Source: Planctomycetota bacterium
GTDB taxonomy: Bacteria; Planctomycetota; PUPC01; JACPCR01
Length of the DNA: 6,889 nt
Direction: 5' to 3'
Assembly: GCA_030740295.1 (NCBI GenBank)
Contig: JASLXP010000950.1
Location: forward strand, 1 to 6,889
The notes beneath the pieces are model-generated. The model made no database searches. It saw only the letters and a program-made list of their open reading frames with translations, and had not been told where the DNA came from. How positions within the stretch are numbered: the stretch's first letter is position 1; every line of letters starts with the position of its first letter. Below are positions 1 to 6,798 of this stretch, in pieces. The position numbers were made by a program, and so were the translations under genes.

Positions 1-32
1 CATCTACAGGCTGGTAACAACCCCGCAAACAG

Positions 33-272
33 ATGGGGAGTTCTTCTTTGAATGGAGTTCTTCCTTGTTGGGGATTCTGTCCGGCCCCGGAAGACACGGG
101 TTGGCAAGCAACCACGTGGCACATGGGGAGTACTTCTTTGAATGGAGTTCTTCCTTGTTGGGGATTCTGTCCAGTCTCGGAAGACACGGGTTGGCAAGCA
201 ACCACGTGGCACATGGGGAATTCTTCTTTGAATGGAGTTCTTCTTTGTTGGGGATTCTTTCCAGGCTTGATC
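33..272. repeat. Tandem direct repeat, 90-bp period, about 2.6 copies
   Basis: Copies begin at 33, 123 and 213, each opening with ATGGGGA. Copies 1 and 2 are full length and differ at four positions that I can count (one near the start, three around 83-87 versus 173-177). Copy 3 matches until about 264-272 and then diverges. Each unit contains an internal near-duplication with a 17-bp period, exact in copy 3 (TTCTTCTTTG at 221 and 238). The two full copies also hold a small dyad, GGTTG-GCAAG-CAACC (99-113 and 189-203), overlapping the palindrome CCACGTGG (112-119 and 202-209). The sequence at about 9-32 resembles the end of the unit, so a decayed earlier copy probably lies at the left edge. 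I do not recognise the family. Since 90 is divisible by three, frames stay open through it, but no coding signal is convincing. Confidence 0.93.
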
Positions 273-338
273 GTGTTTAAGAAGAGCAAGGTCTCTCATT
301 TCCCGACCGTTTGAAGATGGTTACTGCCCGGAGTTAGA
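273..338 (+). other. Leader between repeat array and nucleoside hydrolase
   Basis: This 66-bp stretch separates the decayed end of the repeat array from the GTG start at 339. I see no convincing -35/-10 pair and no strong hairpin in it. It ends with the Shine-Dalgarno-like GGAG described separately. The promoter of the nucleoside hydrolase is therefore either weakly conserved here or lies within or upstream of the repeats. Confidence 0.4.
330..333 (+). promoter_or_regulatory. Ribosome binding site GGAG supporting the GTG start
   Basis: GGAG is followed by a 5-nt spacer and GTG at 339. The alternative in-frame ATG at 381 (residue 15) has no comparable site in front of it, so this motif decides for the GTG start. 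Confidence 0.6.
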
Positions 339-1292
339 GTGAGATTGACCAATTCCACCTCCCCCAAACATCTTCAAGCCATGTTTCCAAAGCTCACCGA
401 TTCGCAGCGCTTCGAAGCCCTGAATCCGCCAGAGGGTAAAATATCCATGATTCTCGACACGGATACCTACAATGAAATTGATGACCAGTTTGCCGTTGTT
501 TATTCGATTCTTGCAGACGAGCTCGATGTCGAAGCCATCTATGCCGCGCCGTTTCACAACTATCGTTCGGACGGTCCCGGCGATGGCATGGAGAAGAGCT
601 ACGAAGAGATTCTGAGGCTCCTCGATCGCCTTGGTCATTCTCCGGACGACTTTGTTTTTCGAGGCTCTGAGACTTACCTGCCCGCGGGCGACCGGCCAGT
701 TGTGAGCGAGGCGGCGAATCACCTGGTGGAGAGAGCGATGGCCGATCGTGATGGGCCCCTTTACGTGCTGCCGATCGGCGCCATCACCAATATTGCATCG
801 GCCATTCTGATCGAGCCCGCCATTATCGAGCGCATCGTGGTGGTCTGGTTAGGTGGTCACCCGCACAACTGGCGAACGACGAGGGAGTTCAATCTCGGGC
901 AAGACATCCATGCGTCGCGTCTCGTCTTCGATTGCGGCGTTCCATTCGTCCAAATCCCCTGCAAGAACGTTGCAGAGCATCTTCGCACCACCGTGCCGGA
1001 GATGGAACGCTACGTGAATGGGAAGGGCGCGATTGGCGATTACCTGTTCGAGATTTTTCTGGAATACGGCAGAGACAAATTCGCCTGGTCGAAAGTCATC
1101 TGGGACATCTCGACTGTCGCGTGGCTCATCAACCCCGAGTGGATTCCCACCGTCCTTACGCACAGCCCCATCCTTACAGATCAGGTGACCTTCAGTCATG
1201 ATCCCTCACGGCATCTGATGCGTGTGGCCACGGACGTCAATCGGGATGCTGTGTTTGGTGATCTGTTTAAGAGGCTTGAGGGGAGCAGTTGA
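339..1292 (+). CDS. Nucleoside hydrolase (IUNH superfamily), group II-like
   Basis: This 317-residue protein is predicted to hydrolyse the N-glycosidic bond of (ribo)nucleosides to base and ribose in the cytoplasm, using Ca2+. The metal-binding motif DTDTYNEIDDQFA lies at residues 40-52. It is two residues longer than the classical DTDPGxDD, a variant I associate with a large bacterial subfamily. Other family landmarks are GAITNIA (147-153, Ca-ligand Thr150 by analogy), EFNLGQD (183-189) and W255-D256. In classical enzymes the last pair is His-Asp; in the purine-specific trypanosomal group it is Trp-Asp. Length is typical, with about 35 residues before the first strand. The GTG start is chosen for its GGAG site; ATG 381 is the alternative. 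No signal peptide is visible. The substrate is unproven and may be a nucleoside-like compound. The gene ends convergent with the amidohydrolase gene. Confidence 0.92.
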   Translation: MRLTNSTSPKHLQAMFPKLTDSQRFEALNPPEGKISMILDTDTYNEIDDQFAVVYSILADELDVEAIYAAPFHNYRSDGPGDGMEKSYEEILRLLDRLGHSPDDFVFRGSETYLPAGDRPVVSEAANHLVERAMADRDGPLYVLPIGAITNIASAILIEPAIIERIVVVWLGGHPHNWRTTREFNLGQDIHASRLVFDCGVPFVQIPCKNVAEHLRTTVPEMERYVNGKGAIGDYLFEIFLEYGRDKFAWSKVIWDISTVAWLINPEWIPTVLTHSPILTDQVTFSHDPSRHLMRVATDVNRDAVFGDLFKRLEGSS

Positions 1293-1319
1293 TTGCGCTA
1301 CGCCCTGGGTCCGTCATCC

Positions 1320-1357
1320 CGCCGGCATCGGGGCCGACGGTGCTCCCTCTGCCGGCG
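1320..1357. other. GC-rich inverted repeat in the convergent gap
   Basis: CGCCGGCA (1320-1327) and TGCCGGCG (1350-1357) are perfect 8-bp inverted arms around a 22-nt loop. An alternative pairing CCGTC/GACGG (1311-1315 with 1336-1340) overlaps it, and a separate 10-bp palindrome, GTGAGCTCAC, lies at 1364-1373 just past the amidohydrolase stop codon. The gap sits between two converging genes, where a bidirectional terminator would be expected. No T-tract follows either arm, so intrinsic termination is not shown. Confidence 0.35.
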
Positions 1358-1374
1358 TGTCCAGTGAGCTCACC

Positions 1375-2631
1375 CTATTCCAATGCCGCCAGATTCAGCT
1401 TGTGCTTTACTTTCTCAAAGATCCCCGGCCGCGTTTTTCGGAGCCCTGGCACGGCCTGCCATTCGATAGCCTTGGGCATGCGAGGCACGTAATCATGCCA
1501 CAACGCTGTATCAACAAGATTACCAGCCCGAACGACACCCGCGCAGGCGAGGCTTTTGTCGCACTTCACTGTGTCGCCGCGCGTATCCATCAGTTCGAAT
1601 TCACCTTCCTGCTCTTCAAGGATGGCGATGTCTGCTTCACGGCCGATGGCAAGTGAGCCAAGTGATTCTTCACGGCGGATAGCTTTCGCCGGCCCAGAGG
1701 TTGTCTTCTCGATGACCGTTCCGACAGGCATCCCAAGCACGAGGAACTTGGTCATGGTTGTCAGAAGATCGAAGACCGGCCCGCCATGACTGAGCGTGTG
1801 AAGGTCGCTGCTGATGACATCCGGCAGGAAGTGCTGTTCGAAGGCCGCACGAGCTGTCTCGAAACCGAAGCTTCCTCCGCCATGGCCCACGTCGAACAGC
1901 ACACCGCGGTCACGGGCCTGATGAACGACATCCTGAATCTGGCCATCTTCCCCAAGAATCGTGTCGCTGCGGCAGTGGAAGCAGTGGGTGGCGATATCTC
2001 CGGCGCGCATAAGATTCAGGACATCATCGATGGGCACACCGCCGCCGAGGTGCGTCATCACATGCGTGTTGGAAAGCTCCGCTGCCTTGATCGCGTGTTT
2101 CAATGGCTCGACGCCGTTCTTCTCTACCTGGGCCGCTCCCTGGCGCACTTTGATCCCCAGCGCGACATCTGAATTCTCGAGCACACACTCGGCAGTCTCT
2201 TCCGGGCAGGCATATCGGATGTCAGCCATTTCCGCGATTGGGCCATAGACGAGGCCAAGCCCTGAGATGTGGATATAGCAGAGCACGCGGCCTTGTGACC
2301 TGCTGATGCTCAACTCTCGAAAGCCGGGGAACGTCACCCAGCTCGCACTGCCGGCGTCCACCGCGGTCGTCACTCCTTTGGCGAGACAGGTGGGATCTGC
2401 ATCAATCCCCCAGGTCGTTACTTTGGCGTAGAGGTGGGTATGGATATCGATCAGGCCGGGGCAGACGATCTTGCCTTCAGCGTCAACGGCCTGTTCGGCC
2501 TGGCCGTCGAGGTTCTCTTGAATACAGGCAATCTTCGAATTCCGGATGCCGACGTCTGCTCTATGATCTGTGTTGCTTGCGGGATCAATCACTCTACCGT
2601 TGCGTATGATGAGGTCGTATTTTTCTGGCAT
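1375..2631 (-). CDS. Metal-dependent amidohydrolase/deacetylase, COG3964-like (dihydroorotase-like fold)
   Basis: This 418-residue protein belongs to the amidohydrolase superfamily, and its ligand set looks complete for a binuclear site. It has HTH in the PGLIDIHTHLY segment (His64, His66), a probable carboxylated Lys161 in GIKVR, His194 in THLGGG, His216 in ATHCFH and catalytic Asp276 in ISSDLHTL. The N-terminal YDLIIRNGRVIDP and the late GREADIAIL (330-338) are the usual strands of the small beta-sandwich domain flanking the TIM barrel. The THLGGG and GDIATHCFH patterns match, in my judgement, the COG3964 group, often misannotated as dihydroorotase. Characterised members remove an acetyl group from acetyl-(R)-mandelate; the natural substrate here is unknown. 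The start fits the family, but no Shine-Dalgarno sequence precedes it. It is divergent from the 2-hydroxyacid dehydrogenase, 109 bp away. Confidence 0.9.
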   Translation of the reverse strand: MPEKYDLIIRNGRVIDPASNTDHRADVGIRNSKIACIQENLDGQAEQAVDAEGKIVCPGLIDIHTHLYAKVTTWGIDADPTCLAKGVTTAVDAGSASWVTFPGFRELSISRSQGRVLCYIHISGLGLVYGPIAEMADIRYACPEETAECVLENSDVALGIKVRQGAAQVEKNGVEPLKHAIKAAELSNTHVMTHLGGGVPIDDVLNLMRAGDIATHCFHCRSDTILGEDGQIQDVVHQARDRGVLFDVGHGGGSFGFETARAAFEQHFLPDVISSDLHTLSHGGPVFDLLTTMTKFLVLGMPVGTVIEKTTSGPAKAIRREESLGSLAIGREADIAILEEQEGEFELMDTRGDTVKCDKSLACAGVVRAGNLVDTALWHDYVPRMPKAIEWQAVPGLRKTRPGIFEKVKHKLNLAALE

Positions 2632-2678
2632 GGAATCTGATTCGAAACAGGGCTGAATGGAATTTAAGACTGAAACTG

Positions 2679-2707
2679 GTGGTACCTGCAGGTTATTGCC
2701 ACGTCAA
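2679..2707 (-). promoter_or_regulatory. Candidate promoter and operator for the amidohydrolase
   Basis: On the minus strand TTGACG (plus 2702-2707) matches five of six bases of the -35 consensus. It is followed after 17 bp by TACCAC (plus 2679-2684), a poor -10 with three of six matches. A perfect 10-bp palindrome, ACCTGCAGGT (2684-2693), lies mostly in the spacer, overlapping the -10 edge, where a repressor would block polymerase. A second palindrome, CGGGCCCG, is at 2708-2715. The assignment rests on motif matching only and sigma70-type promoters may not apply in this host. Confidence 0.25.
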
Positions 2708-2740
2708 CGGGCCCGCCCTTGAACAGCAAGAGAAAGCAAC

Positions 2741-3688
2741 ATGCAAAAAATCATCGTCACCGAAGATATCGCGGGAGAACGTCTCGAAAAACTGAAAACC
2801 GAATTCGATGTTTCCCATGATTTCGAAATCGGCCGGGACCGGCCGCGCCTGCTCGCGGCTGTGGCTGAATTCGATGGAATGATCGTTCGGAATCACACAA
2901 AGGTTGATGAAGAAGTTCTTGCCGCGGCCAGAAAACTTAAGGTGGTCGGCCGGCACGGAATCGGTCTCGATAATGTGGATATCAGTGCCGCTAACAGGGC
3001 CGGAGTCATCGTTACTTATGCTCCGGATCAGAATACCGTCTCTGTGGCCGAACTGACGATGGGGCTGGTCATCGCTCTCGCCCGTGACATTCTGAATATG
3101 GACATCAGCACTAAAGCCGGAGGGTGGCAGCGTAACCGCTTCTGCAACATGGAGATTTACCAGAAGACCCTCGGCATCATCGGGCTCGGCAAGATCGGGT
3201 TCCGGGTTGCCATGCGTGCGAAGGCATTCGGGATGCGCATTCTCGTGTACGACAAATACCTCAGCACGGACAGCTTCAACTACACTGAATCAGGCGCCAT
3301 TGCCTGCTCGCTGGAAGAGGTGCTGGAACAATCGGACTTCGTCACGATTCACGTTCCGTTGAACGATGAGACCCGGAATTACTGCGATGAAGCATTCTTC
3401 TCCCGGATGAAGCCAGCCGCGTTTTTTCTGAATCAGGCCCGGGGCGGCCTTGTTGACGAGGATGCGATTGTTCGAGCTCTGAAGGAAAACAGAATTGCAG
3501 GTGCGGCTCTGGACGTCCGTCAGAAGGAACCGCCTGGTGTGGATGACCTGGCAACGATGGGAAACGTCATCCTCACACCTCACATGGCCGGCCTCACCGT
3601 CGAGTGCCGGGAGAGGGTGTGCAGTGTCGTCTGTGAAGACGTGGCCAGAGTCTTGAGGGGACAGGAGCCGATCTATCCTGCGGAGTGA
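2741..3688 (+). CDS. D-isomer-specific 2-hydroxyacid dehydrogenase (phosphoglycerate dehydrogenase-like)
   Basis: This 315-residue cytoplasmic enzyme is predicted to interconvert a D-2-hydroxy acid and the 2-keto acid with NAD(H). The substrate domain is split around the Rossmann domain, as in the family. The nucleotide loop is GLGKIG (148-153), and Asp171 in LVYDKY follows the second strand, which favours NAD over NADP. The catalytic triad is visible: Arg234 in NQARGG, Glu263 in DVRQKEPP and His281 in TPHMAG. The N-terminal part has VGRHGIGLDNVD (69-80), typical of phosphoglycerate dehydrogenase-like members. It ends shortly after the last helix, with no ACT or other regulatory domain, so a dedicated serine-pathway role is not implied; hydroxypyruvate/glyoxylate reductase-type activity is equally possible. 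The ATG is preceded by a weak purine-rich AAGAGAAAG. It is divergent from the amidohydrolase and lies 74 bp upstream of the exported protein gene. Confidence 0.92.
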   Translation: MQKIIVTEDIAGERLEKLKTEFDVSHDFEIGRDRPRLLAAVAEFDGMIVRNHTKVDEEVLAAARKLKVVGRHGIGLDNVDISAANRAGVIVTYAPDQNTVSVAELTMGLVIALARDILNMDISTKAGGWQRNRFCNMEIYQKTLGIIGLGKIGFRVAMRAKAFGMRILVYDKYLSTDSFNYTESGAIACSLEEVLEQSDFVTIHVPLNDETRNYCDEAFFSRMKPAAFFLNQARGGLVDEDAIVRALKENRIAGAALDVRQKEPPGVDDLATMGNVILTPHMAGLTVECRERVCSVVCEDVARVLRGQEPIYPAE

Positions 3689-3752
3689 AGAACTGATTCG
3701 GAAATCCTGAGGCCTTACGAGTTCACAAACCGTTCTCTTCAGTGTCCAACCT

Positions 3753-3756
3753 GGAG
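3753..3756 (+). promoter_or_regulatory. Ribosome binding site GGAG deciding the ATG at 3763
   Basis: GGAG is followed by a 6-nt spacer and ATG at 3763. The earlier in-frame GTG at 3742 has no Shine-Dalgarno and would add seven polar residues before the signal peptide, so the ATG is preferred. Confidence 0.65.
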
Positions 3757-3762
3757 CAGCCA

Positions 3763-6700
3763 ATGAACATATTCCGTTTCTATCACGCCGTTCTGTTCTG
3801 CCTTCTTGTTGGTGTGCTTCATGCTCAAAACCCGCGCATCGGCTGGGAGGAATCCTTTGACGACATCTCAAAGTGGAAAGCGGCCATGGTGAAGCCGAAT
3901 TACGGTTCGCCGCTCGATTCGGTCACGGCCGAGGACGGCTCCATAAGGCTGGTAACGCCGGTCGGCGCCCTGAATCCCAAAATGAAACGCAAGGACTGGC
4001 CTGAGTGGCCAGAGAAACCAGCCAGCTCATTCACCAACTTCAGTATCCGCTACGACGATGTGGTTGACCTTGATGTCTATCGATACTTCGTCATCCGCAT
4101 CCTGGAAAAGGCCACCTTCTTCTACATCTCGATCAATGGCAAAGCATTGAAGGTTGGTTACACCACCGGAATTCACTCGCAGGATCTGCGCGCGCTGGGT
4201 CTGCGGGGAAAACAGCGAGTCAGCTTCTACGGTCAATTCCTGAATTCGCATGGCCATGTCAAGATCGATTACATCCGCCTCGTTCGTGAATTGACTCCCG
4301 ATGAGAACAGAGGCTTCATCGGTGACGGGCTAACGATTCGAAAGGAAAACCTGGCCGGACACCCCTACCACAGGCTCGAAGCACTCAATACACGTGCGGG
4401 CCGCCCCTCACGCAGACCCGGGAGCGGAAGCGAATGGGTCGCCTATCGAGACGCCGGCACGGGCGCCGAAATCTGGAGGATGACCGACCTCACGGCCGAC
4501 GAACAGAAGGTCCATTTCAACTGCGACGGATCAGCTTTCACAGTGAGTGGTCGGCCGGGCCGCGGACTCCATGTCTTCGATTGGACGGATAGACAGTTCA
4601 AGCTCGTCGAGGGCGGGTTGAGTGACGCGCACCCCCGTTTTTCGACGAACGAACCGGATGCGATGATAATCGCCGAGAACAAGTGGTTCGCGCACCGCAA
4701 AAGACGCATCACGATCTGGCGGCTTAACTTCCGGACCGGCGAGAAATCAAAGATGGCATCTTTCGAGCCCAGGACGTGGGTTGTGCAAGAGTTCGGCTCG
4801 TCCCCGGACAGCTCAAAGATGACGTTCGGTCTGCGCGAGTCCCGAATCGTTTTCCTAATCGATCCAGAAATTCCAGACATCAACAATCGCGTGCGTGAGA
4901 TCACGCTGTCGACCCGGCTCAAAGGCGTTCGGCTCACAAACAACGACACGGAGCTCCAGTGGGCAAACTGCTACACCTACCAGAGGCTCATCATGAATCT
5001 GAAGACCGGCAAGGTCTCTCAGGGCAACTCCCCATGTGCGGGCGGGCACTCGGCGGGCGGGCCCTATTCGACGATCGGCCCTTACTCCAACCTGATGAAA
5101 CTGCTGGTGCGAAACGGCCTGCATCCTCAGGCGGAAAAAACTGCCGGGGACACAAGCATCTTTGCGAATTACAGAGAGCCAGTCGTTACCGACTATGGAC
5201 ACGTCTCGCGTAACGGAAAGTGGATGGTGACCAACGGCACCGCAGGCGACGTGCGTGGGCAGCACGTCATGATTTCAACAAGCGACCCGGCGACCGTGTT
5301 GCGCACCTGTTTCTACAACACCTCCCGGAATAACTGGGCCACCAATACCTACTCAAGCACTTCTCCAGACGCGACGAAGCTCGCATACATTTCGGATCAG
5401 TTTGGCAACGGCAACGTCCACATTGCTATCACCGGCCGACCCGCGCCGCCGGCCAATCTAAGGGCATCGCGTGAAGGCGATGGTGTGAAGCTTTCATGGG
5501 AAGCTCCCAAAGGAGCGCGTGAAAATGGCGGCTATCGAATTTATCGCAGCAAGTTCAGCGGCCGCAGCTTCGTTGCCCTCAACCGGAAACCGGTGACCTC
5601 GATTTCTTATGTTGACAAAACACCGGGGCCCGGCCCGCTTTTCTATCTCGTGGCGGTGGTCGAGCCGAGCGGGCTTGAAGGGCACTTTTCAAACGAAGCC
5701 GCGGTCGACGTTCCAGCGAAGACCCCACGAGTGTTTTTGGTCGAAGCCGAAAATGGGGAATGGTCAGCACCGCTGAGAGAAGTCCTGCACGGCAGCGCTT
5801 CCGGCAGTCGCTATATCCGATATCACCGCGCCGGACCCGATGAGCCCGACGAAGGCATTCTGAAATATCGAGTCACTCTCCCGGACGGCAAATTCACCGT
5901 CTGGCTTCGGACGCGTAACGAGGCCGGCGGCGAGCAGTGGCGCTGGCACAAGACCGAAAACGACGCGCAGAGCGGCGAGATAAAAGTCACCAGAGACGGA
6001 CAGGCTATCGATCAGATTTGCCTTACCAATGATCCCGCAGCGAATCCGGGGACAACACCTGGGATGACCACATCACCCGAACCAGTGAGTGCACTCCGGG
6101 CGAGTGCCACGCCTCAGTCCATTAAGCTGCGATGGGCGGCCAGCCCCGCCGTCAACATTGCCCGATACGATATCCACGCCGGCGACGAAGCGGAAGAATT
6201 CGGCAACCAGACCATCCTCGGCTCAACTGTGGAAACGACTTTCATGGACTGGGGCCTCCGTCCAGGCACAGAATACACCTTCCACGTGGTCGCCGTGGAC
6301 TCGAGGGGCAACCACTCTGAGCCAAAAAGTATCAGGGCAAGCACACAGGCTCTGTCCATCCAGACGTTTTCAGTCACTCCCCCAGCGGAGAACAAGGCAT
6401 CGTTCACCTTCGATGTGAAATCTGGTTCCCCTTTCATTCTCTGGGCCAGTTACCGCCCGGCATACGTCACCACCAAACAGCTCCGGGTCGGCGTAGAGCT
6501 TGACGGCAAAGCGATCGGCAACTGGCAGTTGCGAGCGCCCTACCGACCCATGGGCTGGACTCTTGCCAAACAGGGCAAAGGCGCCGATCACGTCTTCGTG
6601 GACAAGGTCGCCGCCGGTGACAGGGACGTGTATTCGCTGCCCAAGGGCCCGCACACCGTCACATTCAAACTCGACCCAAAGCTTGGGAAAGATGACCAGC

Positions 6701-6798
6701 ATGCCTTCGAGAAACTCATCCTCACCAACGACCACAGCCATCGACCAGAAGGTTACGACCCGCGCGCAGACTTCAAAAAGACGCGAAGGGTTTACTGA
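3763..6798 (+). CDS. Large exported multidomain protein: beta-propeller, two FN3 domains and carbohydrate-binding-like sandwiches
   Basis: From ATG 3763 the product is 1011 residues. Residues 1-21 form a signal peptide (hydrophobic AVLFCLLVGVL core, LHA cleavage site before Gln22). Residues 22-180 look like a beta-sandwich ending in KIDYIRLV. Residues about 223-555 look like a beta-propeller: the turn motif [D/N]xxTG recurs at 230-234, 322-326 and 412-416, and a PD40-type blade (TSPDATKLAYISD) sits near 533-545. GGHSAGGP and GHVSRNGKW recall oligogalacturonate lyase/TolB-like propellers, but catalysis is not demonstrated. FN3 domains follow at about 561-648 (Trp579) and 772-861 (Trp791). Each is followed by a carbohydrate-binding-like sandwich (about 656-758, opening VEAENG; about 863-990), both closing with LTND. 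The C-terminus is short and basic, with no dockerin, PEP-CTERM or LPXTG anchor. Likely periplasmic or secreted polymer binding or degradation. It may be co-transcribed with the dehydrogenase; the 74-bp gap shows no terminator. Confidence 0.85.
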   Translation: MNIFRFYHAVLFCLLVGVLHAQNPRIGWEESFDDISKWKAAMVKPNYGSPLDSVTAEDGSIRLVTPVGALNPKMKRKDWPEWPEKPASSFTNFSIRYDDVVDLDVYRYFVIRILEKATFFYISINGKALKVGYTTGIHSQDLRALGLRGKQRVSFYGQFLNSHGHVKIDYIRLVRELTPDENRGFIGDGLTIRKENLAGHPYHRLEALNTRAGRPSRRPGSGSEWVAYRDAGTGAEIWRMTDLTADEQKVHFNCDGSAFTVSGRPGRGLHVFDWTDRQFKLVEGGLSDAHPRFSTNEPDAMIIAENKWFAHRKRRITIWRLNFRTGEKSKMASFEPRTWVVQEFGSSPDSSKMTFGLRESRIVFLIDPEIPDINNRVREITLSTRLKGVRLTNNDTELQWANCYTYQRLIMNLKTGKVSQGNSPCAGGHSAGGPYSTIGPYSNLMKLLVRNGLHPQAEKTAGDTSIFANYREPVVTDYGHVSRNGKWMVTNGTAGDVRGQHVMISTSDPATVLRTCFYNTSRNNWATNTYSSTSPDATKLAYISDQFGNGNVHIAITGRPAPPANLRASREGDGVKLSWEAPKGARENGGYRIYRSKFSGRSFVALNRKPVTSISYVDKTPGPGPLFYLVAVVEPSGLEGHFSNEAAVDVPAKTPRVFLVEAENGEWSAPLREVLHGSASGSRYIRYHRAGPDEPDEGILKYRVTLPDGKFTVWLRTRNEAGGEQWRWHKTENDAQSGEIKVTRDGQAIDQICLTNDPAANPGTTPGMTTSPEPVSALRASATPQSIKLRWAASPAVNIARYDIHAGDEAEEFGNQTILGSTVETTFMDWGLRPGTEYTFHVVAVDSRGNHSEPKSIRASTQALSIQTFSVTPPAENKASFTFDVKSGSPFILWASYRPAYVTTKQLRVGVELDGKAIGNWQLRAPYRPMGWTLAKQGKGADHVFVDKVAAGDRDVYSLPKGPHTVTFKLDPKLGKDDQHAFEKLILTNDHSHRPEGYDPRADFKKTRRVY

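Noticed and set aside
33..272. CRISPR array
   Set aside because: The unit is a contiguous 90-bp tandem repeat without short identical repeats separated by unique spacers, and no cas gene is present.
4..314. Open frames on both strands through the 90-bp repeat, encoding a 30-residue repeating peptide (for example DRIPNKEELHSKK on the minus strand)
   Set aside because: A 90-bp period is a multiple of three, so any stop-free frame in one unit stays open in all. There is no ribosome binding site, no known domain, and the frames end where the repeat decays.
321..722. 133-codon minus-strand open frame inside the nucleoside hydrolase gene
   Set aside because: It is antisense to a confidently identified conserved gene and has no recognisable domain.
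1786..2172. 128-codon plus-strand open frame inside the amidohydrolase gene
   Set aside because: It overlaps the Asp276 and His194-His216 coding segments of a well-supported gene on the opposite strand; its composition is explained by the codon structure of that gene.
1375..2631. Genuine pyrimidine-pathway dihydroorotase
   Set aside because: The overall motif pattern (THLGGG, GDIATHCFH, ISSDLHTL) fits the COG3964 group better, and no other pyrimidine genes are nearby.
3742..3762. Upstream GTG start for the exported protein
   Set aside because: There is no Shine-Dalgarno before it, while GGAG sits 6 nt before ATG 3763, which begins a canonical signal peptide.
3290..3871. 193-codon minus-strand open frame across the dehydrogenase end and the start of the exported protein
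   Set aside because: It is antisense to the catalytic Arg/Glu/His region of the dehydrogenase and to the signal peptide, with no domain similarity that I recognise.
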